This document shows positions 10,835-23,869 of a DNA stretch of 64,000 nucleotides, in pieces. Made by a program: the position numbers and the translations under genes. The DNA is from Hoplostethus atlanticus (Eukaryota; Chordata; Actinopteri; Trachichthyiformes; Trachichthyidae), in assembly GCA_034670405.1 (NCBI GenBank), contig JAXDDX010000360.1, positions 62,001 to 126,000 of the forward strand, read 5' to 3'. The notes below the pieces were generated by a model, which did no database searches, had not been told where the DNA came from, and saw only the letters and a program-made list of their open reading frames with translations. Position 1 is the stretch's first letter, and every line of letters starts with the position of its first letter.

Positions 10835-12387
10835 ATGAAGATTGAGAACAGCCTGACCCTCCCCCAGCTCCCCGAGGCCCTATCCCAGACAGGCCTCCAG
10901 TTCACTGTAGCCACTGAGGAGGACTTCGATGACATCATGGCAATGAGCCAGGACATCTATGGAGGCCTGGACTACCTGCCTACCAGATACACTGCCTGGC
11001 TGCAGGAGACCAATCGCACAGTCATACTGGCCCGCAAACAGGGGAAAGTGGTGAGTTTTATGGATGGCATGATGGCATCACTGTGTTAAGGCATATGTCA
11101 TATGAATTTTAGGTGATACCGCCCAGCACTAGCTGTAGGAATGATGTCAAGTTCTGAAGGGTCAATGTTAATGGGCTGTTTTGCGATCATGTAGTCTTGT
11201 CTTCCTCCTCGCCCCCTGTTGCTACCCAGATTGCTCTGGAGTCGGTGTGTGTGATTGACGATGGGGAGACAATGCTGGTGGAGGGTCTTCGTGTCGCCCC
11301 CCAAGAGCGGGGTAAGGGTGTGGCGGGAGTTCTGCTGCGCTTCTGCTCTCAGCTGGTGAAGTCCAAATACCCGGAGGTCAAAGTCACCCGCCTGACCCGT
11401 GATGACCAGCTTGGACCCAAGGACTTCCAGAAGTATCGCCTCATCACCAAGCAGGTACTCTCGGAAAACCACAATAAAATCCCCCTTTTCACTTGCAATT
11501 CAATGCTTTTGGTTACTGCTTTTGGTCTTGCTTTAGGTGTTGTAGACCTTTGTCAGAGTACACCTTCACTTTTCATCTACCATTTTTCCCTCCACAGGGC
11601 ATTCTGCTGGTGCGCTTCAGAGCCGAAGACCTCAAGATCCGACTTTCTGAATTCGGTCCAGACGGAGACCTCCATTCCTCTTCCGCCACCTCTTCCTCCA
11701 CCACTCCCCCGGTGCGTCTGGACCCCACGGCCATCCACCGGCTGTATCTGACCACTGACCTCATGCAGGAGGTCCTGCCCAACGCCACCATTGTTCAAGA
11801 CTGGCAGCCGTTCAAGCCGTTGCCCAGTAACATGGCCATCCTGCTGAAGAAGGAGATTGATTGGATGGTGGATGATGCTTTCAGCCCCACCGTGGCCAGC
11901 CTCTGCACCTTCCCCTTCCAGGTGCCCATTGGCGATGACTGGTAACTGTCTTCTCTTTATTTATTTTTTAAGTACTGGCAATGTGTAGAGAAGATGCCCC
12001 AGTATAAAATTCAAAACTATAAGTGATTTACATTTTTTATTTATTTAAGAAAGCCTTTTATAGATATTTCTCCCATTGACCATCAAGCATGTTGTAATTC
12101 TCCAATGAAATTAAATTTCTCATTCACTCAGTCAAACATCTATTGTTCCCTGAACCAGGTATTACCTGAACATCGACATGTTCGGTAATGACCTGGCCTT
12201 GGCTCGGCAGCAGTACCTGTGCCACCTAAGATGCCACACTGCCACCCTGAAGGGTCACGTGATGTGTCAGATGTTCCTGGACCCGTTGCTGTGGAAACCC
12301 ATGGCCGAATTCTGCCGCCAAACCTTGGGCGTGGAGCTGGTGAAGGAGTATACCGAGCAATGTGTCGTGGAGTCCGATGTTGTGTAG
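10835..12387 (+). CDS. hisat: Histidine N-acetyltransferase (NAT16-like), four coding exons
   Basis: The enzyme transfers an acetyl group from acetyl-CoA to the alpha-amino group of L-histidine, making N-acetylhistidine, an osmolyte of lens and brain in fish (family knowledge). Coding exons are 10835-11050, 11230-11454, 11598-11941 and 12159-12387. All introns are GT-AG; the first two are phase 0 and the last is phase 2. The joined frame is 337 residues, close to the size I recall for fish HisAT. The GNAT acetyl-CoA loop is visible as VAPQERGKGVAG in exon 2, preceded by MLVEGLR. Exon 3 carries GILLVRFRAEDLK and exon 4 starts after the DDW-YYLNIDMF junction. A pyrimidine tract and AG at 10824-10825 lie just before the start codon, so at least one upstream non-coding exon is likely; it is not identified. 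The frame is open and complete. Assignment rests on remembered similarity to tilapia HisAT and human NAT16. Confidence 0.93.
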
Positions 12388-14230
12388 AAATAGGAGGTGG
12401 AAGAAAAGGAATCGGAGGAGAAGCCAAAAGGGAGTGAAGACAAGGATGAAGATAAAAAGAGGAAAATATTTTCTACCAAGGAAACGGAAAACAAGCGAAA
12501 CAAGCAAACAAAACGGCGTCATTCCTAGAGAAACCAGACTTTCGAGGCTGCATTAGATTTGCGATAGGTTTGATTTAACAACACACTAACAAATATCTCT
12601 TAGGGCAAGGAAAAGTGTCAAACAAGTGATGAGCTTGGGAAAGCTTCCTCACAAGTTTTTCATTTAGTCACACTTAGCACAAATATAACTTATCTAAAAA
12701 TAGACAACATGCAAATGTCATTCTTTGAAGGAAAAAAAGGCAAGCAAGCTTAGGGTATCTTATGTCTTTCAATTCTCTTTGTAAATATTGAGTATATAAA
12801 TATGTACACATTATGAGTTGGATTACTAAGTCTGCACATCTCTTAAGGCACTTTATGAAAACCACACAGACAGGTTGTGTCTACGTTGGAGTGAAAAGGA
12901 ATTTGGGATCAAATAGGGGTAATTTACGGATCCCATCACTCTAATGTTGATAGAAGCATCTTTGAGGACCTAATTACCATCACCTACAAATCTCTCCAAA
13001 AACAACAACGAACAAAACCTGTCAGGGAAATTAATATGCTTATTCACAAAATGGCTGACAATTTATCCTTCTTTATAGTCAAGCTTATAGTCTTAGTTTT
13101 GCTCATTTTTTGTTTTTGTTTTTTTAACTTTTACTGTACTTAGGTTACTAATTTAATATGTTCACACATCTTAAAATGTTAAGAGATAATATATTAACTG
13201 CTGAAGCTGTAGTAAAGTTTTACTATTGATGTGCAATCTAAGCTTACTCTCGTAATTGCTTGTACAACGGCAAACAAAATGTTAACAAATCGCTTTTCGG
13301 AAATGTTAACTTGACCACTGTGCAGTCGACTACAGGCTTCAGCTAATGCAGGGAGAAGGAGAAAATGTTCAGTATTATTAGAAATATATTGTCTTAAGTT
13401 TTAATCATCAATATTAGCTGGTAAAAGCCTTTTGAAAAACATATGTCCCTCTGCGATTGTATAAGATCAACGTTCAGTGAAGGCTCCGTCGTGTTAGTAC
13501 TGTCCAGTCCAGCCTCCAGACCCTCACACCCTAACTATTCAGGAATAGTTAACCTCTACTACAAGCATCATCCCTAATAAGCTTCGTAGTCTGATGCTTA
13601 ATTCTCTGGTTATGAAGCAGCTTCATAACTACTGTAAGAACATCTATAGCACTGCACGTGGTACACTCTCAACTTTCCCTTTAAGCCAGGACGCCCAGGG
13701 CATGAAGAGGGCATGCCACAGCTTGACTAACCTAAACCAGAGATGGAAGTGTCTTATTGGAGAAACACCTGTTTGGATAGAATCATTTCACCTACGCCCT
13801 CGCCTTGAACAGCTCTTATTTTAGTCGTCTGACCTACTTTGGACCGCAACGTTTCTCAGGCTGCACTGCGAAAACGATGGATTAGAGCCCGATCTCGAAG
13901 AAAGATCGATGGCGAAGAACTGGAATGCATCAATACTTTTCAATACTTGAAAAAAAGAGAGGAAAGACAAAATAACATTTCTCATCAAATAGACACCGTA
14001 TTTTTAAGTATCAGTCTTTCGGAAGGGTCCTTTGGAACAGCCAACAATCTTTTCAGAATATTTCACCAAGGAGAAGTCACTTTTTAGCCGTAGTTTTTGC
14101 GGAAGAAAGCGCAAGGCTAACCTGGACTGACGCCCTGTGTGCGAGCGGTGACGACGAAGATGATGCTGAGGAAGATGAAGATGCAAGAGGCCTGAATCCG
14201 TTGAGAGAAGAGAAGTACACATGCAACCCC
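12388..14230. other. Probable hisat 3' UTR and downstream intergenic DNA
   Basis: The sequence following the hisat stop is AT-rich with no coding signal. I could not identify a convincing polyadenylation site, so the 3' UTR end is unknown. Small open frames at about 13594-14087 show no recognisable domain. Confidence 0.4.
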
Positions 14231-14236
14231 CTCCCC

Positions 14237-14237
<1 letters not shown>

Positions 14238-14277
<40 letters not shown>

Positions 14278-14280
14278 ACT
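14238..14280. repeat. (CA)n microsatellite
   Basis: About 18 CA units. Confidence 0.9.
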
Positions 14281-17108
14281 CAATAGTAATAGTAAAAAGC
14301 TACCCAACTGACAAACACTGGTGTAATCTTTTAAATTCAGGAAGCTGGATATTTTCCTCGCAATCAAGTACACCCTCTATTGAACTTCATCTAGGAACTT
14401 CATTCTAATATTTCTTTTTAATTTCTCCGATGATCAGTATACTAGTTAACATTTATCCTTGGCTGTGCCATGATAGCCATACTGGCCATGCAAATACTGT
14501 AAATGGTCTTGGAAAGCCGACATAGCTTTTGTGATGCTGTAACGCTAAAATATGAAAGGCCACAATGCTAATGAGGCCTCACTCCCTGCTTCACTCATTT
14601 TACTCTTTTTAAATAAGCCCTGCTGTTTTCTATCTGCAACGACTATGTCCTACTGCTACTCTTACAGACTGTTTAATATTTCAACATGATCTGTTTCTTT
14701 GGGTCCCCGGATCTTCACACCAGGCAACAGAAGTAACGTATCTGCTGCTGGTCTTCTAAACTCTGAGAATAGTTGAGTTTTTTTTTGCTTTCTGGCTTGA
14801 TGTAAAGGGTAAACACGTTTATTTGCCACTGCTTGGGAATGGACCTTGCATGGCTACTGTGTGGTTTTGCATGCTTGCCAAACACACACTACCCTGCAGA
14901 GTCCTTGGGACTTTTCCAGTACCATATGGCTAGCATGGGCACACATCGCCGACATGTACAAGTCAGGCATAGCTTAACGAAGAGAGTGTATTTGATGGTG
15001 AGGAAAATGAGGAAAATGGTGAATAAAACTAGCGGCTACTTAAATGAAGCGCCTCCAGCTTTCCTCCAAAAATGTCCCATTTTCCAAACTAACGGAATGT
15101 ATATGTTTGATATGATGTCAACTTAACAAAGGGACATACGGTCATATAAACTGCACACCACTGACTGATGGACCATTATGTTTCACCATCAAATGGACCT
15201 GACATTGCGCTCTGGTTAATGTTTCTGATTTGTTAGGGTTTACAGGTTTCTTGCAAAGACGAATGGATGTCTATGTGTACTGTATGTGACCTCTATATAT
15301 GTATGATGCACAAATATGCAGTTTGTTCAGAGGATTATTGATGGTTAGGGAGAACAACTCTGTGTTTTATGCATGGTATTTCTTCTTTGGAGGTGGATCC
15401 CCTGTGTGATTGAGGGAAGCTTTAAGGAGCGAGAGGGTTACTGTTGCTGGAAAAGTACATGGAAAATGAGGCGGTTGCTTAACCTGCTCAGTTTGTCCAT
15501 CTATTTGGCTTTTGAAAATCTTCACAGCAGGTTGATTTTGGATTCTCTTGCTGGAGACCAAAACCTCAGCCGAACAAGTCTATTATCTTTGAGTATCTCA
15601 TGTTGTAAATCTCTCCTCCTTCCTCATTGCTTCAAAGCACACAATTCACAAGTAATGAAAACAGGTGAAAACATCATGGGTTGAATGGGATGTGGAATTA
15701 GAGTATTGAAAGGTTTTTGGTTTCTTCTAGCACTTTGTATAAAAATGTGATATGCACTTTGTATACAAGTGAATATGATGATACCAATACTTTGTGCTGC
15801 AACCCCTACAGTATTAACTTGTTTTTAAGGAAGGGTACTGTATGTTTATATGAATTACTGTGCTGTGCCAGCCACAAGTTAGTAGGTAAGGAAATAAGCA
15901 CTTTGTTCATCCCCATTTATCCTGCCTATGCATTTTACAGTACTGGGAGCATTGGGAGAGTGCGGGCAGATGATCGGTTCTGCTGTGTTGTCAATCACCA
16001 ACTGCCATCACCATGGTTACACAACTCTGCACTGGTTCTCCCCTTAAAAACGATCAATAGTTTCCTGTTATCATGAGGCTTGATGACATACATAGAAAAT
16101 ACACTGGATCGTGACATCGTCCAACACTGGTGGTTGAATTGAGTTTAGATGTCGCCAGCAGATGGTAGTTGGTGAAAACTCTGAGAAAAAAATGTATAGA
16201 CTGTACATGAATTATTGATTTGGTCCCATGTTTTTCCTTACCTTTTTCCTTTTTCACTCCCCTGACAACAATCCAACTTCAGTTGATATTCTTCACTCAC
16301 TTTGGTTCAAAACACAGACGCCATTCACCCTCATTATCTAGATATAGTGCTGTTGAATCCAGGAAAGCAGTAATAAAGACATACAAAGCTGCTGCGACAG
16401 GTTTAGACAGTGTTGTGCACTAAGAGGGATGAAATGTTAGACAATATTTCATGTAGAGGTTGTATTGTATGGAGTTGTCGGAATGTGCTAGCAAAGTAAG
16501 TAGCCCTCGGCACCAGTGGAGTTCAGAAAAGCTTCATAACTATAAGATATTTTACAGATATGGGCCTTAGGATCCACTGTCTTGGCTCCAGTCTCACTGG
16601 AGACCCAAGGTTGTAGTTGGGGTTTTACCAATTCTGATTGGTGGAGCTGGAAGCTGGATTGAAGCTGCTCATATTTTGCACTAATATTCAGGTTTTTATT
16701 ATTTTTTAAATTTGACCATTTTCATGCCCAAAAAAAAATCTCCCAAAATGGATTCAGTTTTTCCCCAGAATTTTATTTTTGTCAGTGTGGAAATTGTTTC
16801 AGGTGGGTTAGCAGCTCCTCAAGGCAGGGTGAGGCAGGTTTCATTGCAGGTTTTGAGGAAAATAATAGTATTAAAAACATGTTCACATGCTGTGGTCATG
16901 GAGAAAAAGGTCCATCGTGTCAGAGGTTTCACTAGTAACCCCAGTTGTAATGTCACACAGGTATCCAGTGTGTGCTTGCAGGGTTTCTAGAGCTACTGTG
17001 CTGGAGCTGGTGTGTAAAGTGAGCCCATCCTTCATTTAGCGAATGGCTTTTTCGCTTTCTGTTCTTGGCCCGGACACAAAGACGGGGGAAAGAGAGACGA
17101 CGAGGAAA
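14281..17108. other. Intergenic stretch, no gene seen
   Basis: AT-rich unique-looking DNA. Open frames of 90-120 codons (for example 15717-16076) have no domains, no supporting splice sites and ordinary non-coding composition. Confidence 0.4.
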
Positions 17109-17433
17109 GTGTGCGTGTGTGTGTGTGTGTGATGCAGTAACAGGTATACTAGTATTACCACTTTGATAATTGGAGGTGAGCAGACTGCTCCAGAAGGATG
17201 GTCAGTAACAGTTTAAATTGGGCACCACCAGCATTCACACAGTGCAACACAGTACATCCATACTATGAAGTACATACACACACACACACACACACAGCTA
17301 TGCATGCTCTGATGACACAAAGTGTTTGTCCTCCTAATGTGTTCCTCCTCTGTGGGGAGGCGCTGACACTGTGGAGGTCAGTGGACGGCCGAGACTCTCA
17401 CTATGACCATGAGAAAGGAGATACACATGAGAC

Positions 17434-17464
<31 letters not shown>
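17109..17464. repeat. Cluster of three CA/TG microsatellites
   Basis: TG units lie at about 17109-17131, CA units at 17275-17296 and TG units at 17438-17464, with unique DNA between them. Confidence 0.8.
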
Positions 17465-17467
<3 letters not shown>

Positions 17468-18459
17468 AGTGTGAGAGAATGAAAGAGTCTGGTTGCAGAC
17501 AGAGCCAAATAGGGCTAGAGTGTTGCTTCCAACCACCTGATACTCACCAGTCCCAGATAGTGCGGGAATGGAATGGATAGGCTGGAGGTGGATAGGGGGT
17601 GGCAGGGTAAGGGTAAAGATGACTGGGGGCTTTTATTGTTGAATAGCTGCAGATGCTAGGCTATACTAGGCTGTGGGTTTTTTTCTATTATTGAAAAGCT
17701 GCATATGCTAGTGAAAGAGACAGGAGTGCGTCGGCAGCTCAAGATGCTTCTATTACATAGACAGAATATCCTTGGACTGCCAATATGTAGATTAGCCAGT
17801 GGCATAAAAGTGCACATACACATGCACTCAGACATGCACTTTTTTTTTTTTTCATGAGCCTTCTTTTCTTTTAAATGAACAAAAACATTTTTTTCATCAC
17901 ATGGAAAGTCATGAGGAAAATTTAATTTTGTTGTTTGAATAATTATGTTCTGCTACTCTGATCTGTGTAAAGATTTTGTTTTTCAAATTTGAGAAGTGTC
18001 CAATAGTTGCTGTTTGGCACAGCAATCCTCAGAAACTAGGAAGGAAGGAATTCAGAAGAAAAGCACAACACAATTCAATATATAGGGGGATATACATCCC
18101 CCTAAATATTCCTGCAAATTCCTACATGAAAATCTCTCCGACGACTGTCTCATAATTTCGTAAAACATTGTAACCTGACTTGCAGCAAAGCACAAGGCTT
18201 TTCCTCTCAACTTCCTTCTTAAACCTGACTGTTCAATATAGAAAATGGAAGCCAGTGTTAAGATACATATACCTGACTGTAGAATACCATGTTAATGCCT
18301 CAATGGACTGTGAACAACTACTGTTTTGTGCTTGTGTGTTTTATTGTTGCTGTGTTTACATGGAGAGTGTAGGAAATGATTCATAACTGGGTCTGTGTGC
18401 ATGATAGCATTTGTGTAGTCATACTATGTTCCTCTACCAGCCTCTTCAATGGCACAGTG
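17465..18459. other. Intergenic stretch, no gene seen
   Basis: Contains only short homopolymer T runs at about 17840. Confidence 0.4.
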
Positions 18460-18508
18460 CTATACATATACATATATATACATATATATGTGTGTGTGTG
18501 TGTGTGTG
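18460..18508. repeat. (AT)/(TG) simple repeat
   Basis: ATACATATATATAC units pass into TGTGTGTG. Confidence 0.85.
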
Positions 18509-20040
18509 ACCTTGCTGTGATCTTATTTACCTTGTAAAGTGTTGTAACTTCAAATGTATCACAGGCAACACAGCCTCTTACTGTAAATTTGTACAAAGAA
18601 TGCCAGAAGAGGTTATAGATGCTATATGCACTTTAAACAACAAACCATCATATACACCCATGCAGGTTTTCTGGTTGTGTTGCCACCAAATGCCCAAGTA
18701 TTGGATAAATGTATGTCATCAGTTGGGAATAATTTTACTGTCACATTACCAGATTCAGGGGAGAGGTATTCTCTGTAACACCAGGCATGGTCATTCAGTT
18801 GTTTCAGTTCAACCTTTCTGAGCTTCCTGATCAAATGGTCCACTGCAGTGTCCCTCAGCTTATCTCAAGTCAATAGGACTATTGTTGTTGTTTTTTTTAA
18901 GATATATAATGTTTTATCAGGCTTTCTGGGGATGTAAAACATTATAATATTCTACCGGTGAGGTAGCATTATGCACCAAGTCTAATTTTCCCATCATACC
19001 AAAGACTTCTTAAGTAGTAATCAGGTATCGCAGAAGAGCATAGTGCATTCATACCATCGTGACATTGAAGTGTGGGATATTGTCTCTGCTTTAATGAGCT
19101 TAACTGCTAGACCTCTCAAGTCCAATTATCCCCCCCCTAAATCACATTTAATATTAATTAATTAATTGAATGATGGCAATAACTGCTGTGCCTGCTAATG
19201 GGGATGCTTATTTAATCCCCATTCTAGTATTGATTTAAAGATCTTTTTTGATTGCCTTTAAATTATTGAACATAAAGCTTGTTCCAGATCATTGGTCACT
19301 CACTGAATAATATGATTTCCAAAGGAGGCAAACTGTCCACACACTTGTTCAACCAAGTCTTTTACCGCTACAAGGGGTCCAACTTAATGACCAAGGTCTG
19401 AATGAGTGTATATTGTTATCCTATTGACACCGGGTCACATGAAAAGCGCCAATGCAACACCCTTGATCCTTGGTGAAAATTCAAAGGTCAAAGAGCTAAG
19501 GGATCAAGGATGAGTACTGGCATTTTCATGGGGCCCAGCAGTCCTTGACCAGACCACAACTGTACAGTTACAGTCAAGAGCCTCACGCTTTAACCAGGGC
19601 GTACTGTATTTTAATATATTGTGCGCTGTAACCAATTACTTCACAGAATATCCTGATTTGGTAGTGGCCAAAGTCATCGTCACATAGAACAAAACTGAGT
19701 TATCTGCGTATGTGTGATTTATACTGTAATCAGCTTGAATTGGTCAGATATAGAGCCATTAAGATTGTGTCACAAACCTTCTACAACCAGGTCTCCGTCA
19801 TGGAGGTCATTTGGAGAATTGGCTGTTAGTTAATAATTTCTAAATATATAACAACCAGGCTAGAAAAAGACAGCTAGCTGAAAAAGATTGTTATGGTGTG
19901 GCTGTAGATCCATTCAGTAGCGTTCTAAGTGAATAGTGTGATATGGTAGGTTTGTATCCAAATGTAGGTTACAGTGACACAGTGAACTGTCTTGTGTTTA
20001 GTTTCTACTCCAAGTTGTAGTTTGAGAAGAGTCAGCTCAG
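18509..20040. other. Intergenic stretch, no gene seen
   Basis: No domains, transposon termini or long repeats recognised. A short ATTA tetramer run lies near 19155. Confidence 0.4.
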
Positions 20041-20515
20041 TTAGCCTGAACAAACTGTTAGCTAGCTAACTAGCCAGCAGGCTAATTTAGTTAATGTTAA
20101 CATGTGACTACTAGCCACTACTAACACTAGCTTCCACTAGCTACATTAGCTAGTGTGCTAATCAGATGTGTTGACAACAAGACAGTGGTTAGCTGACCAG
20201 ATACTATGGTTAACTAGCTAACAAGCTGACATTATCGAAACACAAAATCAATCAGATGTATCAGTGATGAAATGATCATTTCCCAGTCAAAAACAGCACA
20301 GAAAAAAAACATGTCTATTCACTTCTGTTGTGATGGCCAGGTTTCCTGCTGAAAACAGCCAGACCAGCCAAGCTGGTTTAGCTGGTGACCAGCTAAGTAT
20401 ATATTTTGGGCACTTTGCTGGTCTTAGCTGGTCTACCAGCATCAGTGTTCCCATTTACTACCCTAACCACCATCAGACTATCTCTACCCAGCTAACACCA
20501 GCAAAATGCTAGCAT
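20041..20515. repeat. GCTA-rich and GCTGGT-rich low-complexity stretch
   Basis: From 20041 to 20230 the motifs GCTAGCTAAC, TAGC and GTTAGCTA recur in both orientations. From 20355 to 20515 the motif GCTGGT or its complement ACCAGC recurs about ten times, resembling a known fish repeat built from CCAGC/GCTGG palindromic units. A 60-codon open frame here is a by-product. Confidence 0.5.
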
Positions 20516-21211
20516 TGCCCATCAAAACTATGCTCAGACCATCTATTGGTTGTGTATCCTATATTGTGGTGTAGTATACTGTATATAGAAGGCTATGGTC
20601 TGTGATGAAATCACTGCTTACCAGCTGCATAACTCCACTAGTTTCCAAATACTACAGTTACACATAATTTCAAGTGAGGCTCCTTACTGGACATTCAGCT
20701 GTCTGTCTGCCGAGGGGTTGAATACAGTTGTAATGCCATTCAAAGGCATTTTGGTCTCCAAAAATGTCATGTTTTTCTTATTATTTTACTTTTTTTTTTT
20801 TATATGACCAACTTGCCCGCTTATTCTCAAGCGGATAATTTGAAAGAAGGATTGAAAAGAAGAAACATGGGAAATACAGTATTTTGTTACTTTTTATTTA
20901 TTAATTCCGTTTTCCAGAAGAAACAAGTCAAATGCCAATTGTTTTGAGAAAGATGCAAAACTATTTTAAATACAATAACTTTTTAAACAAAACCTTATGA
21001 TCTGTGAGAGGTCTATTGGATGTGTTCTCATTTTTTTCCACCTGGATGCAAAATCTGTGTGAATGTTACGGGGGGAGAGGAGGTTTGGGGGCTTGGGTCT
21101 GTGATAGATGTGGCTAGGTTTACATCGAGCACAGAAATTGAATACATTCATAATAAAGACACAAGGCTTTACAGCTGGGTCCCCAAAGACAAATAATGCT
21201 CAGTCAAGGGC
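20516..21211. other. Intergenic stretch, no gene seen
   Basis: AT-rich, with T runs near 20790. Nothing recognised. Confidence 0.4.
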
Positions 21212-21305
21212 TGTTTCCCTAAAGCGTCTTAGTGCTAAGATTAATTTTGTCTCATTGCAGACCAGTGGACAAAGATAGTCTCAGCACTAAGATGCTTGTG
21301 GGAAA
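21212..21305. mobile_element. Short MITE with TTTCCC(T)AAAGCGTCTTAG ends
   Basis: The 94-base unit has imperfect inverted ends: TTTCCCTAAAGCGTCTTAG on the left against CTAAGATGCTTGTGGGAAA on the right. This terminus is common in fish MITEs. Target duplication not clear. Confidence 0.5.
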
Positions 21306-22768
21306 TCATACCCAGAAATTAAAATTTTGGTGACTCCTTACTTAAGACATATAGATAAAATGGAACATAATGTATTATAATATATATTATAATAGTGTGT
21401 AACTCATTAGAAGCTCTTGTAGTTTTATTACATGTTAACTGCCTCGTGAATATAATTGAGTCAGGGATGCCCCATGCCTATGAGCTATTATGTGTCTTAA
21501 TAATCACACTTAATGCATCACACTTTGTTATGTGTATTATAGTTTTAGGCATATTGTTTCCAAAATGTCTTTTTAATGGGGGACTTTCCACTATAGGAAC
21601 CTTTTAGTCCGAGTTTTGTTGTTTCTGGGAGTCAAACTCCTACTGATAATTTCTGTTGCAGGACTAATGGCTTACATAGTCTTGATCACTGGAATGACAC
21701 ATTACACCTTAGTAACTGGAAGTAGAAAAATATGGAGTTATATTGATGTGCAGCATAAAGAGGATATGCTAACTGCTGCATTTTGGGAGTTTAGTATTAA
21801 ATATTAGTCAGAGGGAAGCTAAAGGGTAACCAACACGAGCACACGATTTTCGGAGTAAACCTAGCCACCTTGATCTAACAGTGAAATACCTTATTTTTAC
21901 AATATTCTAACTGCTGTACAATATTGTAACTGCTGGCTACAAAGGGTAGAAATATATTACATATATTTACATTTTTTAAATTTTTCATAACATTTTTCCT
22001 TTTTATTATTGTTTTTGCTTGAGTATAACATTGTAGTAGTAACTTGTACTTGTGTGCATTTTCAACATATACCTTCCTATCTATACATTTCCTTAGTAGT
22101 CTGGATAAGTACTGTAGCTCTCTTCCTTAAGAAAACAATGACAGACATATAAACCTTACTAAATGTGTTATGCAACAGTATATATATTTGTGACATTGTT
22201 GAAATCAAGAAAAGCAGCAAGCAGAACTTGTGTGTAGAATATTTGTTAAGTAGTCTCTCCCAACTATGAATATGGAAAGCATTATTTTAAATCATTTTAG
22301 CTTCTGATGTGTTTATGTCTGTAGTATTATTTAGGTGAGTGAACTAAGAGAGCAGGAATGCAAATTGTTAGAAGAGATGGGTAAAAACTTTAGACTTTCA
22401 CGGGCTGGGTTTTCAGGAACTCTTTGTTGATTGTCAATTTATTATTTTGTTTTGATCTCTTACTTTTTTCTTCAAATTTACTGTTTTGGCTTTTTTCTTT
22501 GTTAGGTGTCATAAAAAAAGAAAATCTTAAAAACACAGAAATAACAAATGCATGCCTGATTGTTAGGCTCTTAATAGTCAAAGAGCTAGCTTTGTGTTTT
22601 AGCTTTAACTTGCAAGGACAAAAAAAAAAAAAAAAAACCTGAGAAAATAAAGATGGGGTGGTGAGATGTGTGTGTTTTACACGGGATGACATGAACAAAC
22701 TCATACATACATGTAAATTAACATTATGGATAAACACATTGTTGCATATAAACCAATCATGAAACATA
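21306..22768. other. Intergenic stretch, no gene seen
   Basis: AT-rich. An A run of about 19 lies at 22621-22639. The 140-codon minus-strand open frame at 22390-22812 spans this run and part of the next MITE and is not accepted as a gene. Confidence 0.4.
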
Positions 22769-22975
22769 CAGTACTGTGCAAAAGTCTTAGGCACATGTAA
22801 AAATAATTCCATAAAGCGACAATGGTTTCAAAAATAATGAAATGAAAAGTTTCTAAATATAACAAACAATTCTATAAAGAGCAGTAATGTAAAGCACTAA
22901 TGCAGGAAACAAAAAAAATAAGACCAAATGTATATTAAAGACATCTAGGGTGCCTAAGACTTTTGCACAGTACTG
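22769..22975. mobile_element. Mariner-like MITE, copy 1
   Basis: The ends are inverted: CAGTACTGTGCAAAAGTCTT at the left and its exact complement at the right, continuing as AGGCAC against GTGCCT. TA dinucleotides flank both sides (22767-22768 and 22976-22977), as expected for Tc1/mariner integration. No coding capacity. Confidence 0.85.
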
Positions 22976-23869
22976 TATGTTGTGGAAACTGAATATGTAA
23001 TAGTGAATCTCAATGCAGCCCTTACAGTATATTCAGGCCTTATACACATCTAAAACTGGTTTAGATTTGTGAGATACAGAGTCTGGTGGTGGTTTGGAGA
23101 AATTTTCCACCATGAAAAGACCATTTTACACATTTACACTCTTTACTCTTTACTCACTCTTTATTCACACATTTACTCTTTTAGTCCTAAATCTAACCCC
23201 AACAGTAAAATACATCCTATTATTGTGGTTTTATTCCGCTTGTACCTTCAAAAAAACAACTTTCCACGAATGTAGAAAAAACACCATATATTATCTTTAT
23301 TATTACAGGTTTTATAGACCCTTGCAGACTAACAAATTCTCTACCTATGAGTGACAAAGAAAACCTCCTTATCAAGTAAAAACATGAAAATCTTTTCAAT
23401 TAGAATTCCCAAAATTAGAATTTAAAGTATTTTCTTCTTGTTGCAGTAATATTTTACATGTATAATATTCATACCATCAGGAGAATAACAAAGCACCACA
23501 GGTAAGTATAAAAGCCAGTATTGGTGTCTGACTCTTCATGAACACAGTGTTGTGTTTGCCAAAAACTACAAATGTTACACCAAAGTCAAATATCACTTGA
23601 GGTCAATGTGAAAAGCAATTAACAGCAAGTGATTTGGGTTTGTGTATTAGCTTGAACTAAAATGAGCACCATTACGTTTTCATGGCCTGAGTCCAAGGAA
23701 AAGACTATATCTGTGTCCCAGGCCTTGATGTAGTGGTAAATTAAATTCCCTCATATGGAGAGAACATCACACCAAACTCCATTACAAAAACAGGCAATTT
23801 AATGTTGACTTGCTTATATGTACATACATATGCATGTGTACATACCTGGTAGAACATATATGAGTTTTT
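22976..23869. other. Intergenic stretch, no gene seen
   Basis: TTTACTCTTTA-like runs at about 23130-23185. Nothing else recognised. Confidence 0.4.

Noticed and set aside
22390-22812. 140-codon minus-strand open frame
   Set aside because: It crosses an A run and enters a mariner MITE; the composition is that of AT-rich non-coding DNA.
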